This document shows positions 35,723 through 44,317 of a stretch of 64,000 nt of DNA, in pieces. Every line of letters begins with the position of its first letter. Position 1 is the first letter of the stretch. The stretch lies in the NCBI GenBank assembly GCA_036381435.1, contig DASVCW010000039.1, forward strand, positions 62,001-126,000. Reading direction: 5' to 3'. Below the pieces are notes generated by a model. That model was not told the origin of the DNA. It did not search any database and worked only from the letters and a program-made list of their open reading frames with translations. A program made the translations under genes and the position numbers. This DNA comes from Fodinibius sp036381435 (lineage in GTDB: Bacteria > Bacteroidota > Rhodothermia > Balneolales > Balneolaceae).

Positions 35723-36351
35723 ATATAAAAATTACTCATCATATCGTTTCACGTGAAACGTTCGAAAAAACCAAACAGCTTTTTGAAAAGCACGAAGCTC
35801 AGCTCGAAAATTATCTCGACCAACTCTTATGGTGGAACAAGCGGGTCAACTTGGTAAGCCGTAATGTTCCACGTGAAACAGTGGAGAAACATGTTCGCCA
35901 CTCCCTCCTTTTGTCGCAGCTCGAAGTCTTTCAAGCAACAGACATTATCGTTGATGCAGGAACCGGCGGAGGGCTTCCCGGCATTCCGCTGGCCATCGCT
36001 CATCCTGAAAAGCAGTTCATTTTGAATGACATCGTTTCCAAAAAATGTCTGGCCATGAAGCAAATAGTTCAAACCCTGGGGCTGAAAAATGTAGATATTT
36101 TTGATGGCTCTGTCGAAAACTTAGAGCAGCAAAACCCCTTTCTTTTAATTTCAAAACACGCTTTCAAAATTGATGAGCTTTATGAAATGACTTCTCATCT
36201 CCCCTGGGGAAATATAGTGTTTTATAAAGGGTTGGAATTTGAGGATGAACTGAAAGGAATAGATAAAGACCTCAAAATTGAAGTTTATGATCTTTCCAAA
36301 GATTCAGAATTCTATAAAGATAAAGCGCTCGTTGTTGTAGATCTTCTTTAG
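35716..36351 (+). CDS. rsmG: RsmG (GidB), 16S rRNA m7G527 methyltransferase
   Basis: RsmG methylates G527 of 16S rRNA with S-adenosylmethionine. The 211-residue protein has the WNKRVNLVSR segment near residues 40-48 and the SAM-binding DAGTGGGLPGIPLAIAHP motif near 77-94, with no long C-terminal extension. The only start that keeps the family N-terminus is a GTG at 35716, which lies inside a parS site. Two further parS sites fall in codons for VSRETF and VPRETV. The gene follows mnmG in the same orientation; parA and parB are not seen after it. Confidence 0.92.
   Translation: MEHIKITHHIVSRETFEKTKQLFEKHEAQLENYLDQLLWWNKRVNLVSRNVPRETVEKHVRHSLLLSQLEVFQATDIIVDAGTGGGLPGIPLAIAHPEKQFILNDIVSKKCLAMKQIVQTLGLKNVDIFDGSVENLEQQNPFLLISKHAFKIDELYEMTSHLPWGNIVFYKGLEFEDELKGIDKDLKIEVYDLSKDSEFYKDKALVVVDLL
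35745..35760. other. parS-type centromere site 2 (perfect palindrome)
   Basis: CGTTTCACGTGAAACG is a perfect 16-bp palindrome with the exact parS core. It codes for VSRET near the N-terminus of RsmG. Confidence 0.9.
35865..35880. other. parS-type centromere site 3
   Basis: TGTTCCACGTGAAACA differs from the canonical TGTTTCACGTGAAACA by one base. It codes for part of NVPRET in RsmG. Confidence 0.85.
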
Positions 36352-36432
36352 CTATTGCACGAAGTTGCGCAAAGATTTGTTCCTTGTAACATTGATGCCC
36401 TGTCAGTCTCCCTTAATTTGTTAAAAATCATC

Positions 36433-36680
36433 CCTTGCTCAACCCCTTTCGGGGTTGTCTTATTAATTATTTATAACCCTCATTTACATCAGAGGCTATT
36501 CATACTGAATTCCTTCGGAATTCTTGCCAGCAGCTCGATTAAGCTTTGTAGTAATCAAACTTTTGATCCAAACTATAGAAACAAACCCGAATGGGCGTAA
36601 ATATGAATAACGTCCCGAAGAATCGGATGGAAACAATGGTGGCAGGCGCAACCCCGAAAGGGGTTGAACTCTTGAACATA
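36433..36680. repeat. Approx. 230-bp REP-like intergenic element, copy B
   Basis: Short palindromes CAACCCCTTTCGGGGTTG, GAATTCCTTCGGAATTC, CCCGAATGGGC and AACCCCGAAAGGGGTT are joined by TTTATAACCC and TAAATATGAATA words that also occur in copy A (23196-23428). A CACTAAG...CTTTGTGTAATAG degenerate repeat follows at 36699-36782. Together they fill the 485-bp gap before the WYL regulator. Confidence 0.65.
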
Positions 36681-36836
36681 ATGTATTTAGTTATAACACT
36701 AAGTATCATGAAGAAGCATAAAGTTTCGCAAAGATTTCTTAGTGCTCCTCCGTGTCTTCTCAGTGCCTCTTTGTGTAATAGCCCTGATTCATTTAACTTG
36801 CTTCATCACCCCTAACTACTATTTAAAGATACCAAG

Positions 36837-37784
36837 ATGAATAGCTCTGAACGTAGAATGAAGCTGATCCTCATGCTTCAGCAATCGAATGGCCGAATCA
36901 CTGTCGATGATTTAGCTGACAAATTCAACATCAGCCGGCGTACCGTTTTTCGGGATTTCAATGCCCTTTCAGAAATGAACGTGCCGGTGACCTGGGATAA
37001 ATACAAAGGCTACGGAGTGATGCGCGGTTACAAAATCCCTCCTCTGATGTTCACTTCTCGCGAGCTTGCTACTATCTTAGTAGGACTTAATTTTGTAAAA
37101 TCTCAAGTAGATAAAACGCTGGTTGAAGACGCCAGGGGTGTTGAACTTAAAATTAAGGAAGTGGTCCCAAAAGAGCTTCTGGAATTTATGGAATCGCTCG
37201 AAGAACGAACGGTGGTTGATCCTTTTATGAATTTCGGAGCCGAAAAAACAGATGGCGGAAGCTGGTATGAAATCAGCAGTGCCATTTCAAAAAACAAATC
37301 CATCTACTTTGACTATCGGTCAAAGTCATCCGAGAAAATGAGCAGCCGGGAAATAGATCCCTACCTCTTGGTTTTTTACCGCGACCATTGGAACATGATC
37401 GGATTTTCCCACAAAAGAGAAGCCATTCGAAATTTTGTACTCAATCGAATGTCAAATATTGAGATTTTGGACAAAAATTTTGTGTCTCCGGGAGAAATCG
37501 ATGTAGAACAACTTATTTTTCGTTCTGACGGCGCCTCCCATGAAATAGAGGTAGAAGTACAAAAAGCAGCAGTAAGGCGTTTTAAAGCCAATTTGCCGAC
37601 TAAAATTATTAAAGAAAAAGAAATTGAACCTAACTTATTTAAGATTAAATTTTCGTTTGATAATCTGGATTTCATCAACGAATGGCTTCTTCAATTTGCC
37701 AAAGATGTGAAGGTTGTCAGCCCAAAAGTTTTAATCGAAAAAAGATCTGATTTGTTAAAAGATATGATAGACAGCGCCAATTAA
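36837..37784 (+). CDS. WYL-domain (YafY-type) transcriptional regulator
   Basis: The 315-residue regulator has an N-terminal helix-turn-helix (SNGRITVDDLADKFNISRRTVFRDFNALS, residues about 16-46) and a WYL ligand-binding domain from about residue 145 (YFDYRSKSSEKMSSREIDPYLLVFYRDHWNMIGF). WYL regulators commonly answer to nucleic-acid or nucleotide signals and often control defence or DNA-repair genes. The hypothetical gene 63 bp downstream in the same orientation is the best target or partner. No operator is evident. Confidence 0.88.
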   Translation: MNSSERRMKLILMLQQSNGRITVDDLADKFNISRRTVFRDFNALSEMNVPVTWDKYKGYGVMRGYKIPPLMFTSRELATILVGLNFVKSQVDKTLVEDARGVELKIKEVVPKELLEFMESLEERTVVDPFMNFGAEKTDGGSWYEISSAISKNKSIYFDYRSKSSEKMSSREIDPYLLVFYRDHWNMIGFSHKREAIRNFVLNRMSNIEILDKNFVSPGEIDVEQLIFRSDGASHEIEVEVQKAAVRRFKANLPTKIIKEKEIEPNLFKIKFSFDNLDFINEWLLQFAKDVKVVSPKVLIEKRSDLLKDMIDSAN

Positions 37785-37847
37785 TTTATGTTGGATTTTT
37801 AAATTACCGATGCTAAAATGGAAAGTGTCACCTAAACCCCTTTATCT

Positions 37848-38627
37848 ATGGATAAAGAAAAGTTAAAAGAGATTACAAGCAACCGCGAATTTATAGAAGG
37901 AATCTACAATTATTGCGATCGTTGGTGTGAGCGATGCTCCATGACCACACGTTGTTCCCTTTTTGCTATCGAAAAAGAAGAAACCGCTTCACGGGAACTG
38001 GATATGTCTAATGAAGCTTATTGGGAGCAAATAGGCGAATCTTTTAAGCTCGCCATTGAATTGTTGTATGATTTTGCCGAGGAACAGGGTATTGATCTGG
38101 ATGCCATCCCTGAAGATGAAGAACTCATACAAAAAGAGGAGGAGGCGCGGGAAGCCGCAAAAAACCATCTCGCCACTCAAAAAAGTCATACTTATGCCTT
38201 TCAGGTAAATGACTGGTTTAAAGAAAACAAAGCCAACATTGATCTAAAAACGGAGGAGTGGGAAACCATCTCAAACCTCGGGCTTGAGAAGAAGCCGATG
38301 GAGGAAGCGAAGGATGTCCGGAATACATTTGAAATTATAAAATGGTACCAACATCAAATACATGTGAAAATTATGCGGGCGCTCCAGGGCAAACTGAATC
38401 CTTTTGGTGTTGAAGGCTCCGTGCAAAATGACGCTAACGGCTCGGCTAAAGTAGCCCTTCTTGGCATCAGCCGTTCAATGGCGGCGTGGGGCAAGCTCTT
38501 AAATCACTTCCCGGAATCTGAGGAATCTATCTTTTCTTTGCTTGTGCTGCTGGAGCAAACAAAAACTCATCTTGAAAAAGCTTTTCCACAGGCTGAAGAT
38601 TTTCTACGTCCGGGGTTTGATGACTGA
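37848..38627 (+). CDS. Hypothetical Cys-rich N-terminal protein
   Basis: The 259-residue protein carries a compact cysteine cluster near residues 23-36 (YCDRWCERCSMTTRC) that looks like a metal or iron-sulphur site, then a helical acidic region (FAEEQGIDLDAIPEDEELIQKEEEAREAA) and a mostly helical C-terminus. It has no signal peptide. I do not recognise the family. It is downstream of the WYL regulator by 63 bp and probably co-transcribed. A perfect 8-bp hairpin follows at 38662-38683. Confidence 0.75.
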   Translation: MDKEKLKEITSNREFIEGIYNYCDRWCERCSMTTRCSLFAIEKEETASRELDMSNEAYWEQIGESFKLAIELLYDFAEEQGIDLDAIPEDEELIQKEEEAREAAKNHLATQKSHTYAFQVNDWFKENKANIDLKTEEWETISNLGLEKKPMEEAKDVRNTFEIIKWYQHQIHVKIMRALQGKLNPFGVEGSVQNDANGSAKVALLGISRSMAAWGKLLNHFPESEESIFSLLVLLEQTKTHLEKAFPQAEDFLRPGFDD

Positions 38628-38661
38628 TCGTAATTATTCAATTTCTTGCCCTTAAAACCCC

Positions 38662-38683
38662 GGCTCCGCAAAACCGCGGAGCC
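38662..38683 (+). terminator. Hairpin after the Cys-rich gene
   Basis: GGCTCCGC and GCGGAGCC pair perfectly around AAAACC, followed by CACCCCTCCATGGAGGGACTTTTTC, a GC-rich palindrome and T-run. It may belong to the GC-rich dispersed repeats and serve as terminator. Confidence 0.55.
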
Positions 38684-38790
38684 ACCCCTCCATGGAGGGA
38701 CTTTTTCTTGCCTCTGCTGTGAGAAGAGTTGTACTCCCGAACCAAACTCCAATCTGCTTGGGAGTACCACTCCTCCGAAATGATTTAAAA

Positions 38791-38826
38791 CAAAAAACCC
38801 TGACAGAAGTTGAAACCTGCCAGGGC
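38791..38826 (-). terminator. Terminator of gyrA (minus strand)
   Basis: Read on the minus strand, CCCTGGCAG (38817-38825) pairs with CTGTCAGGG (38798-38806) with one mismatch and is followed by six T (38792-38797). It lies 25 bases after the gyrA stop codon. Confidence 0.8.
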
Positions 38827-38850
38827 TTAGAATATTAAGCTAATTTAAAT

Positions 38851-41307
38851 TTACACCGTCTCGTCATCTTCTTCGTTGACAACCCGGGTAACGGCCGCGA
38901 TTTTTCCATCCGAATCCAGGCGCATCAGGCGGACACCTTGCGTATTCCGTCCCATTGTCCGGATGCCACCGCAATTCATGCGAATCACTTTACCGCTTTC
39001 GGTGATCACCATCAGGTCATCGTTATCAGAGACTTCTTTAAGAGCAATCAACTCGCCGGTTTTCTTGGTGACTTTCAACGTAATCACCCCTTTACCGCCA
39101 CGGCTTTGCTCACGGTAGTCTTCAACCAGTGAACGCTTACCGTAGCCATTTTCAGAGATCGCCAGCACAGTAGCTTCATGCGAGTTTCTGATCACAACCA
39201 TGTCAACCAGTTCATTATTTTTAGAGATATCCATTCCATTCACCCCGGAAGTATTTCGGCCCATATCACGAGCATCGCTTTCGTGGAATCGAATGGCACG
39301 TCCTTTTTTACTGGCAAGAATGATGTGGCTCTCGCCGTTGGTCAGGGCCGCTTCGAGCAGTGAATCGCCCTTTCTGATGTTAATACCAATAATTCCGTTT
39401 TGACGGGGACGACTGTAAGCTTCAAGCGAAGTTTTCTTCACCTTGCCCTTCTTTGTTGCCATGATGATGTAATTATTTTTGATATAATCTTCATCCTCAA
39501 GCGTTTTCACTGGCACAAAGGTTTTAATATTGTCAACCTTATCAATATCGATCAGGTTGACGATAGCACGTCCCCTGGAAAGGCGAGAGCCTTCGGGAAT
39601 TTCGTAAACTTTGAGCCAATAACACTGCCCTTTTTCAGTAAAGAACAGAATGTAATTGTGATTAGTCGCCACAAACAGATGTTCTACATATTCATCGTCT
39701 TTAGTCGTGGTTCCTTTCATTCCCTTGCCGCCACGTTTCTGGCGTCGATAGCCACTCACCGGCATTCGTTTAATGAACCCTTTATTCGAAATCGTCACTA
39801 CAACGTCTTCGTCAGCGATCATATCTTCCACGCTGAAATCTTCAGCAGAGTGAATGATTTCGGTACGACGTTCATCACCATACCGGCCTTTGATTTCTTC
39901 AAGCTCTTCAATAATAATACTCGTTTGGCGATCCCGGCTGGAAAGGATATTCCGGAAATCAGCAATTTTTTCAACGATATCACTGTACTCAAGGTCAATT
40001 TTGTCGCGCTCGAGACCTGTAAGTTTTTGCAGGCGCATATCCAAGATAGCTTTGGCCTGCAAGTCAGTCAGTGCAAACTTTGAGCGTAACTCTTTATTAG
40101 CTTCCTGCGGACTATCAGAGGCGCGGATGGTTTTAATAACTTCATCCAGATCGTCAAGTGCGATTTTAAGTCCTTCCAGGATGTGAGCACGGGCTTCAGC
40201 CTGATCAAGGTCATAAAGCGTACGCCGGATGATGATTTCAATCCGGTGCTCCACGTAGTGATAAATCAGTTCTTTAAGCGGCATCACTTTTGGACGTCCC
40301 TTCACCAGCGCCAGACTGATCACACCAAAAGTAGTCTGCATTTGGGTGTACTTGTATAGCTGGTTAAGCACGATTCCCGCATTGGCCCCGCGCTTGAGGA
40401 TCACTACCATACGCATTCCTTCGCGATCCGACTCATCCCGGATTTCCGAAATATCATCTATCTTTTCATCCTGAACAAGCTTTGCAATCCTTTGGATAAG
40501 CGTTTTCTTATTAACCTGGTACGGGATTTCCGTAACAACGATCTGCTCCCGTCCGCCGCGAAGCTCTTCAGTTGAACAACGCGCACGCAAGGTAATTTTA
40601 CCGCGTCCCGTTTCATACGCTTCTTTGACACCTTCATATCCATAAATAATACCGCCCGTGGGAAAATCAGGAGCAGAAATGTGCTTCATCAACTCCTTGC
40701 ACTCGATCTCCGGCTTATTGATATAGGCAACAATTCCATTGATGGTTTCCGTCAGGTTATGAGGAGCCATGTTGGTAGCCATCCCCACTGCAATACCCGA
40801 TGCACCATTTAACAGCATGTTGGGCAGCATTCCTGGCAGAACGGTCGGCTCTTGGAGGGTATCATCAAAGTTCGATTGCAGGTCTACCGTATCTTTGTTG
40901 ATATCGGTGAGCATTTCCTCGGCGATACGCTGCATGCGAACTTCAGTGTAACGCATAGCCGCAGCCGAATCACCGTCAACAGAACCAAAGTTACCTTGTC
41001 CGTCAACAAGCGGGTAGCGAAGGGAAAAATCTTGCACCATTCGAACAATAGAATCATAAACGGCAGAGTCACCATGCGGGTGATATTTACCTAACACTTC
41101 ACCGACTATACGAGCACTTTTCTTGTAATTCCGGTTATGAAGCATGCCCAGTTCGCTCATTCCGTAAAGGATTCGGCGGTGGACCGGCTTCAGGCCGTCA
41201 CGTACGTCGGGAAGGGCACGAGACACAATTACCGACATCGAATAATCGATGTAGGATGACTGCATCTCGTCTTCTATTGTAATGGGTATAATTTTTTCTC
41301 TTGCCAT
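38851..41307 (-). CDS. gyrA: GyrA, DNA gyrase subunit A
   Basis: GyrA is the DNA-cleaving subunit of gyrase. The 818-residue protein has catalytic Tyr120 in AMRYTEVRM and the QRDR motif HPHGDSAVYD, in which Ser81 and Asp85 match the quinolone-sensitive E. coli residues 83 and 87. The C-terminal DNA-wrapping domain has the GyrA box QKRGGKG near residue 521. It forms a probable operon with gyrB, which precedes it by 148 bp on the same strand; that spacer contains a family-1 repeat. A terminator follows at 38791-38826. Confidence 0.97.
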   Translation of the reverse strand: MAREKIIPITIEDEMQSSYIDYSMSVIVSRALPDVRDGLKPVHRRILYGMSELGMLHNRNYKKSARIVGEVLGKYHPHGDSAVYDSIVRMVQDFSLRYPLVDGQGNFGSVDGDSAAAMRYTEVRMQRIAEEMLTDINKDTVDLQSNFDDTLQEPTVLPGMLPNMLLNGASGIAVGMATNMAPHNLTETINGIVAYINKPEIECKELMKHISAPDFPTGGIIYGYEGVKEAYETGRGKITLRARCSTEELRGGREQIVVTEIPYQVNKKTLIQRIAKLVQDEKIDDISEIRDESDREGMRMVVILKRGANAGIVLNQLYKYTQMQTTFGVISLALVKGRPKVMPLKELIYHYVEHRIEIIIRRTLYDLDQAEARAHILEGLKIALDDLDEVIKTIRASDSPQEANKELRSKFALTDLQAKAILDMRLQKLTGLERDKIDLEYSDIVEKIADFRNILSSRDRQTSIIIEELEEIKGRYGDERRTEIIHSAEDFSVEDMIADEDVVVTISNKGFIKRMPVSGYRRQKRGGKGMKGTTTKDDEYVEHLFVATNHNYILFFTEKGQCYWLKVYEIPEGSRLSRGRAIVNLIDIDKVDNIKTFVPVKTLEDEDYIKNNYIIMATKKGKVKKTSLEAYSRPRQNGIIGINIRKGDSLLEAALTNGESHIILASKKGRAIRFHESDARDMGRNTSGVNGMDISKNNELVDMVVIRNSHEATVLAISENGYGKRSLVEDYREQSRGGKGVITLKVTKKTGELIALKEVSDNDDLMVITESGKVIRMNCGGIRTMGRNTQGVRLMRLDSDGKIAAVTRVVNEEDDETV

Positions 41308-41366
41308 GGAAAACTAATCTAATCAATTGTTATAATCTGTAGTGTAAGTCGTAAATGAGCCAGCAG

Positions 41367-41421
41367 GGTCATCCCCCTGCGCCCCCTTCCACCGAAGGCG
41401 TGCCTATGGCAGAAGGGGGAC
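41367..41421. repeat. Family-1 GC-rich repeat with inserted spacer, between gyrB and gyrA
   Basis: GGTCATCCCCCTGCGCCCCC, then TTCCACCGAAGGCGTGCCTA and AGAAGGGGGAC, the same layout as 25797-25851. It sits in the gyrB-gyrA spacer, so a folded repeat would lie within the gyrBA transcript. Confidence 0.75.
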
Positions 41422-41455
41422 TTTTGTCACTTTTCAAGTGACAAATAAAAAGACC

Positions 41456-43387
41456 CTAAATATCCAAAGTGGCGTACTTGGCGTTGCGTTCAATGAACTC
41501 CCGTCGGGGTTCTACATCACCGCCCATCAGGGTTGAAAAGAGCTTGTCGGCAGCGGCAGCGCTTTCAACCGTCACCTGCTGCAACGTTCGCGTTTCAGGA
41601 TCCATCGTTGTTTCCCAAAGCTGTCCGGGGTTCATCTCGCCCAGCCCTTTGTAACGCGATACATCAAACTTCTTTTTCTTCTTTTTAAGGTCTTTGATGA
41701 TTTTATCACGGGTTTCATCATCCCAGGCGTATTCAATATTATCACGAGTGTATGAAATGCGGTAAAGAGGCGGTGTGGCGATATAAACATGGCCATGCTC
41801 AATAAGCGGATTCATGTAGCGATAGAAAAATGTAAGCAAAAGGGTACGGATGTGAGAACCATCCACATCGGCATCGGTCATAACTATAATTTTATGGTAG
41901 CGAAGATTTTCGAGTTCGAAATCTTCTTCTGCGTGACCTACTCCCGAACCTAAAGCCGTAATCATTGCCTGGATTTCATTGTTTTCCAAAATCCGGTTGA
42001 TTTTCGCTTTTTCTACATTCAAAATTTTACCCCGTAACGGAAGGATAGCCTGGAAACTCCGGTTACGTCCCATTTTTGCGGAACCACCGGCAGAATCACC
42101 CTCAACCAAATAAATTTCACTGTGCTCGGGATCTTTGATTGAGCAATCAGCCAGCTTTCCGGGAAGTCCCCCGCCACTCATAGCGCTTTTGCGCTGGATA
42201 AGCTGTCGGGCTTTTCGTGCCGCTTCACGAGCTTCGGCCGCAAGAATTACCTTTTCAAGAATCTGCTTCGCCGTCTTGGGATTCCGCTCAAGATATTCAT
42301 TCATCTTTTCATAAACGATTACCTCAACGGCACTCTGCACTTCCGAGTTACCAAGTTTGGTTTTCGTCTGCCCCTCAAACTGTGGCTCGGGGACCTTCAC
42401 ACTGAGCACTGCTGTCATCCCTTCACGGAAATCCTCACCCGAAACGCCTACATCGCTTTTAATCAGGTTGTTGTCTTTAGCGTATTTTTTTAGTGACCGG
42501 GTCAACGCACGCCGGAAGCCGGAAATATGCGTACCGCCTTCGCGCGTGTTAATATTATTAACGTACGAGTGGACATTTTGTGAATAACTTTTATTGTACT
42601 GCACGGCAAGCTGAACAGGCACCATATCCACCTCACCCTGAATAAGGATAGGCTCGTCCATCATCGGCTCGCGGTTTTCGTCCAGATACTTCACAAAATC
42701 TTTAACGCCGCCTTCAAAGTGAAATGTCTGCTCGAGCGGTTCATCATCTTCACGTTCATCCCGCAAAGTAACGGTGATTTCGGGATTCAGGAAGGCCAGC
42801 TCCCGCATGCGATCGGCAATAATATCGAACTTAAATTCTGTGGTTTGGGTGAAGATCGTTTCATCCGGGGTGAAGGTGATGACGGTTCCCGTTTTCTTGG
42901 TTTTACCTTTTACTTTTAAAGGCTGAACCGTTTTTCCATGCTCAAACTCCATCACATGAATTTCCCCATCACGGTGGACTTCAGCATAAAAGTGGGATGA
43001 CAAAGCGTTCACACAACTTACACCCACGCCGTGCAATCCACCCGAAACTTTATAGGTATTTTTATCAAATTTACCGCCGGCGTGGAGTTTAGTAAGAACC
43101 ACTTCAACCGCGGGCAGTTTGATTTTAGGATGTTCATCAACCGGAATTCCACGGCCGTTGTCGGAGATGGTCATGGAACCATCAGCATTAATGACAACCT
43201 CAATATTATCGCAGTGACCTGCCAGGGCTTCATCAATCGAATTATCAACTACTTCATTTATTAAGTGGTGAAGTCCGCGCTGACCAGTATCGCCGATGTA
43301 CATCGCCGGGCGTTTTCGAACCGCCTCGAGGCCCTCTAAAACTTGTATGTTTTCCGCCTTGTATTCTGATTGTTTAGTTTTCGCCAT
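41456..43387 (-). CDS. gyrB: GyrB, DNA gyrase subunit B
   Basis: GyrB is the ATPase subunit of gyrase. The 643-residue protein has the GHKL ATPase motifs EVVDNSIDEA, DNGRGIPVD and GGLHGVG, the TOPRIM segment EGDSAGGSA with DADVDGSHI, and the standard C-terminal RREFIERNA. Length is normal for the short GyrB type without the extra domain of E. coli. It lies divergent from rpmB across 290 bp and starts the gyrB-gyrA unit. Confidence 0.97.
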   Translation of the reverse strand: MAKTKQSEYKAENIQVLEGLEAVRKRPAMYIGDTGQRGLHHLINEVVDNSIDEALAGHCDNIEVVINADGSMTISDNGRGIPVDEHPKIKLPAVEVVLTKLHAGGKFDKNTYKVSGGLHGVGVSCVNALSSHFYAEVHRDGEIHVMEFEHGKTVQPLKVKGKTKKTGTVITFTPDETIFTQTTEFKFDIIADRMRELAFLNPEITVTLRDEREDDEPLEQTFHFEGGVKDFVKYLDENREPMMDEPILIQGEVDMVPVQLAVQYNKSYSQNVHSYVNNINTREGGTHISGFRRALTRSLKKYAKDNNLIKSDVGVSGEDFREGMTAVLSVKVPEPQFEGQTKTKLGNSEVQSAVEVIVYEKMNEYLERNPKTAKQILEKVILAAEAREAARKARQLIQRKSAMSGGGLPGKLADCSIKDPEHSEIYLVEGDSAGGSAKMGRNRSFQAILPLRGKILNVEKAKINRILENNEIQAMITALGSGVGHAEEDFELENLRYHKIIVMTDADVDGSHIRTLLLTFFYRYMNPLIEHGHVYIATPPLYRISYTRDNIEYAWDDETRDKIIKDLKKKKKKFDVSRYKGLGEMNPGQLWETTMDPETRTLQQVTVESAAAADKLFSTLMGGDVEPRREFIERNAKYATLDI

Positions 43388-43677
43388 AAATACGAGAGTC
43401 GCTGGGGTTTAAAATAATGATGAAGACGCCTGAAAATAGCGTATAAAAAGGCAAAATCAAAGAAAGTAATGGTTTTTATTAGGGTAGCCGAGATATGCCC
43501 GTAAATCAAGTTTAATAACGTATCACCAAGCCTATTATTTCCTGTTTTCCCGCCTGTTAAAACGTCACAATATGTTAAATTTTTGACTATAAAAGAAACG
43601 TTGATCTTTTTTAAGAATAAGCCTATTTTTCGAGTCTATTTAAGAAACTGAATTAATGACTTTAGATTGATCTGATC

Positions 43678-43923
43678 ATGGCGCGTAAAGATGACATCAC
43701 CGGAAAAGGAGCAATGAACGGCTACCGCTCTTCCAAATCAAATAATAAGACGAAGCATAAGTTTCAGCAAAATCTACAGAAGAAGAAATTTTATGTACCC
43801 GAAGAAGATAAATGGGTAACGCTGAAAGTTTCAGCCAAGACGCTTCGCACAATTAATAAAAAAGGCATCAGTGCCGTTTTAAAAGATGCCCGTAAAAAAG
43901 GAACTCTTTTAAAAGACGTGTAA
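43678..43923 (+). CDS. rpmB: Ribosomal protein bL28
   Basis: The 81-residue basic protein matches bL28 of the large subunit: KGAMNGYRSSKSNNKTKHKFQQNLQKKKF and VSAKTLRTINKKGI are typical. It lacks the two CxxC pairs of zinc-type L28. It heads a small ribosomal cluster with rpmG and the DUF4295 gene in the same orientation, separated from them by two family-4 repeat elements. Confidence 0.95.
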   Translation: MARKDDITGKGAMNGYRSSKSNNKTKHKFQQNLQKKKFYVPEEDKWVTLKVSAKTLRTINKKGISAVLKDARKKGTLLKDV

Positions 43924-43928
43924 TTGTA

Positions 43929-44025
43929 GCCACGGAAGCACAAAAGTCTGTGTTTTCGTGCAAAAAATAAATCTTAAGAACTAATTTCTAATCAGCGAAA
44001 ACAACCTTTTCGTGTTTTAGTGGCA
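43929..44025. repeat. Family-4 inverted-repeat element, copy 2
   Basis: The left end GCCACGGAAGCACAAAA and the right end TTTTCGTGTTTTAGTGGC form an imperfect inverted repeat. It fills most of the rpmB-rpmG spacer, and its right end lies five bases before the rpmG ATG. Confidence 0.8.
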
Positions 44026-44029
44026 AAAA

Positions 44030-44194
44030 ATGGCAAAAGGAAACAGAATACAGGTAATTTTAGATTGCACCGAAAAACCGGGCTCTTCGCGATATGTTAC
44101 GACTAAAAACAGACGTAATACTCCCGATCGCATTGAACTTAAGAAATACAATCCGGTTCTTCGCAAGCACACTGTTCACAAAGAAATCAAATAA
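44030..44194 (+). CDS. rpmG: Ribosomal protein bL33
   Basis: The 54-residue protein begins MAKGNRIQVILDCTEK and has RYVTTKNRRNTPDRIELKKYNP, typical of bL33. A single cysteine shows it is the zinc-independent C-minus form. The gene is shorter than 60 codons. The ATG begins directly after a family-4 repeat, so the repeat supplies its immediate 5-prime leader. It sits between rpmB and the DUF4295 gene. Confidence 0.95.
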   Translation: MAKGNRIQVILDCTEKPGSSRYVTTKNRRNTPDRIELKKYNPVLRKHTVHKEIK

Positions 44195-44203
44195 ATTTAA
44201 ATA

Positions 44204-44304
44204 GCCACGGAAGCACAAAAAGCACCAATTTTGTGTTTTAAGGTAATACCCAATAAAAACTTATTTCCGAAACCATCTTTTTAGTGTTTTCGTGTTTTAG
44301 TGGC
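44204..44304. repeat. Family-4 inverted-repeat element, copy 3
   Basis: The ends are GCCACGGAAGCACAAAA (44204-44220) and TTTTCGTGTTTTAGTGGC (44287-44304). It is nearly the same as copy 2 at both ends but its middle differs. It lies between rpmG and the DUF4295 gene, ending 13 bases before that start. Confidence 0.8.
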
Positions 44305-44317
44305 AAAAAGTAAAATT

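Noticed and set aside
36355..36815. Two short plus-strand open frames in the rsmG to WYL gap
   Set aside because: They run through the palindromic REP-like element and degenerate repeats, and show no protein-like conservation pattern.
38580..38592. TTTTCCACA, resembling a DnaA box
   Set aside because: Single weak match inside a coding sequence, with no cluster of boxes or AT-rich unwinding region; not enough for an origin.
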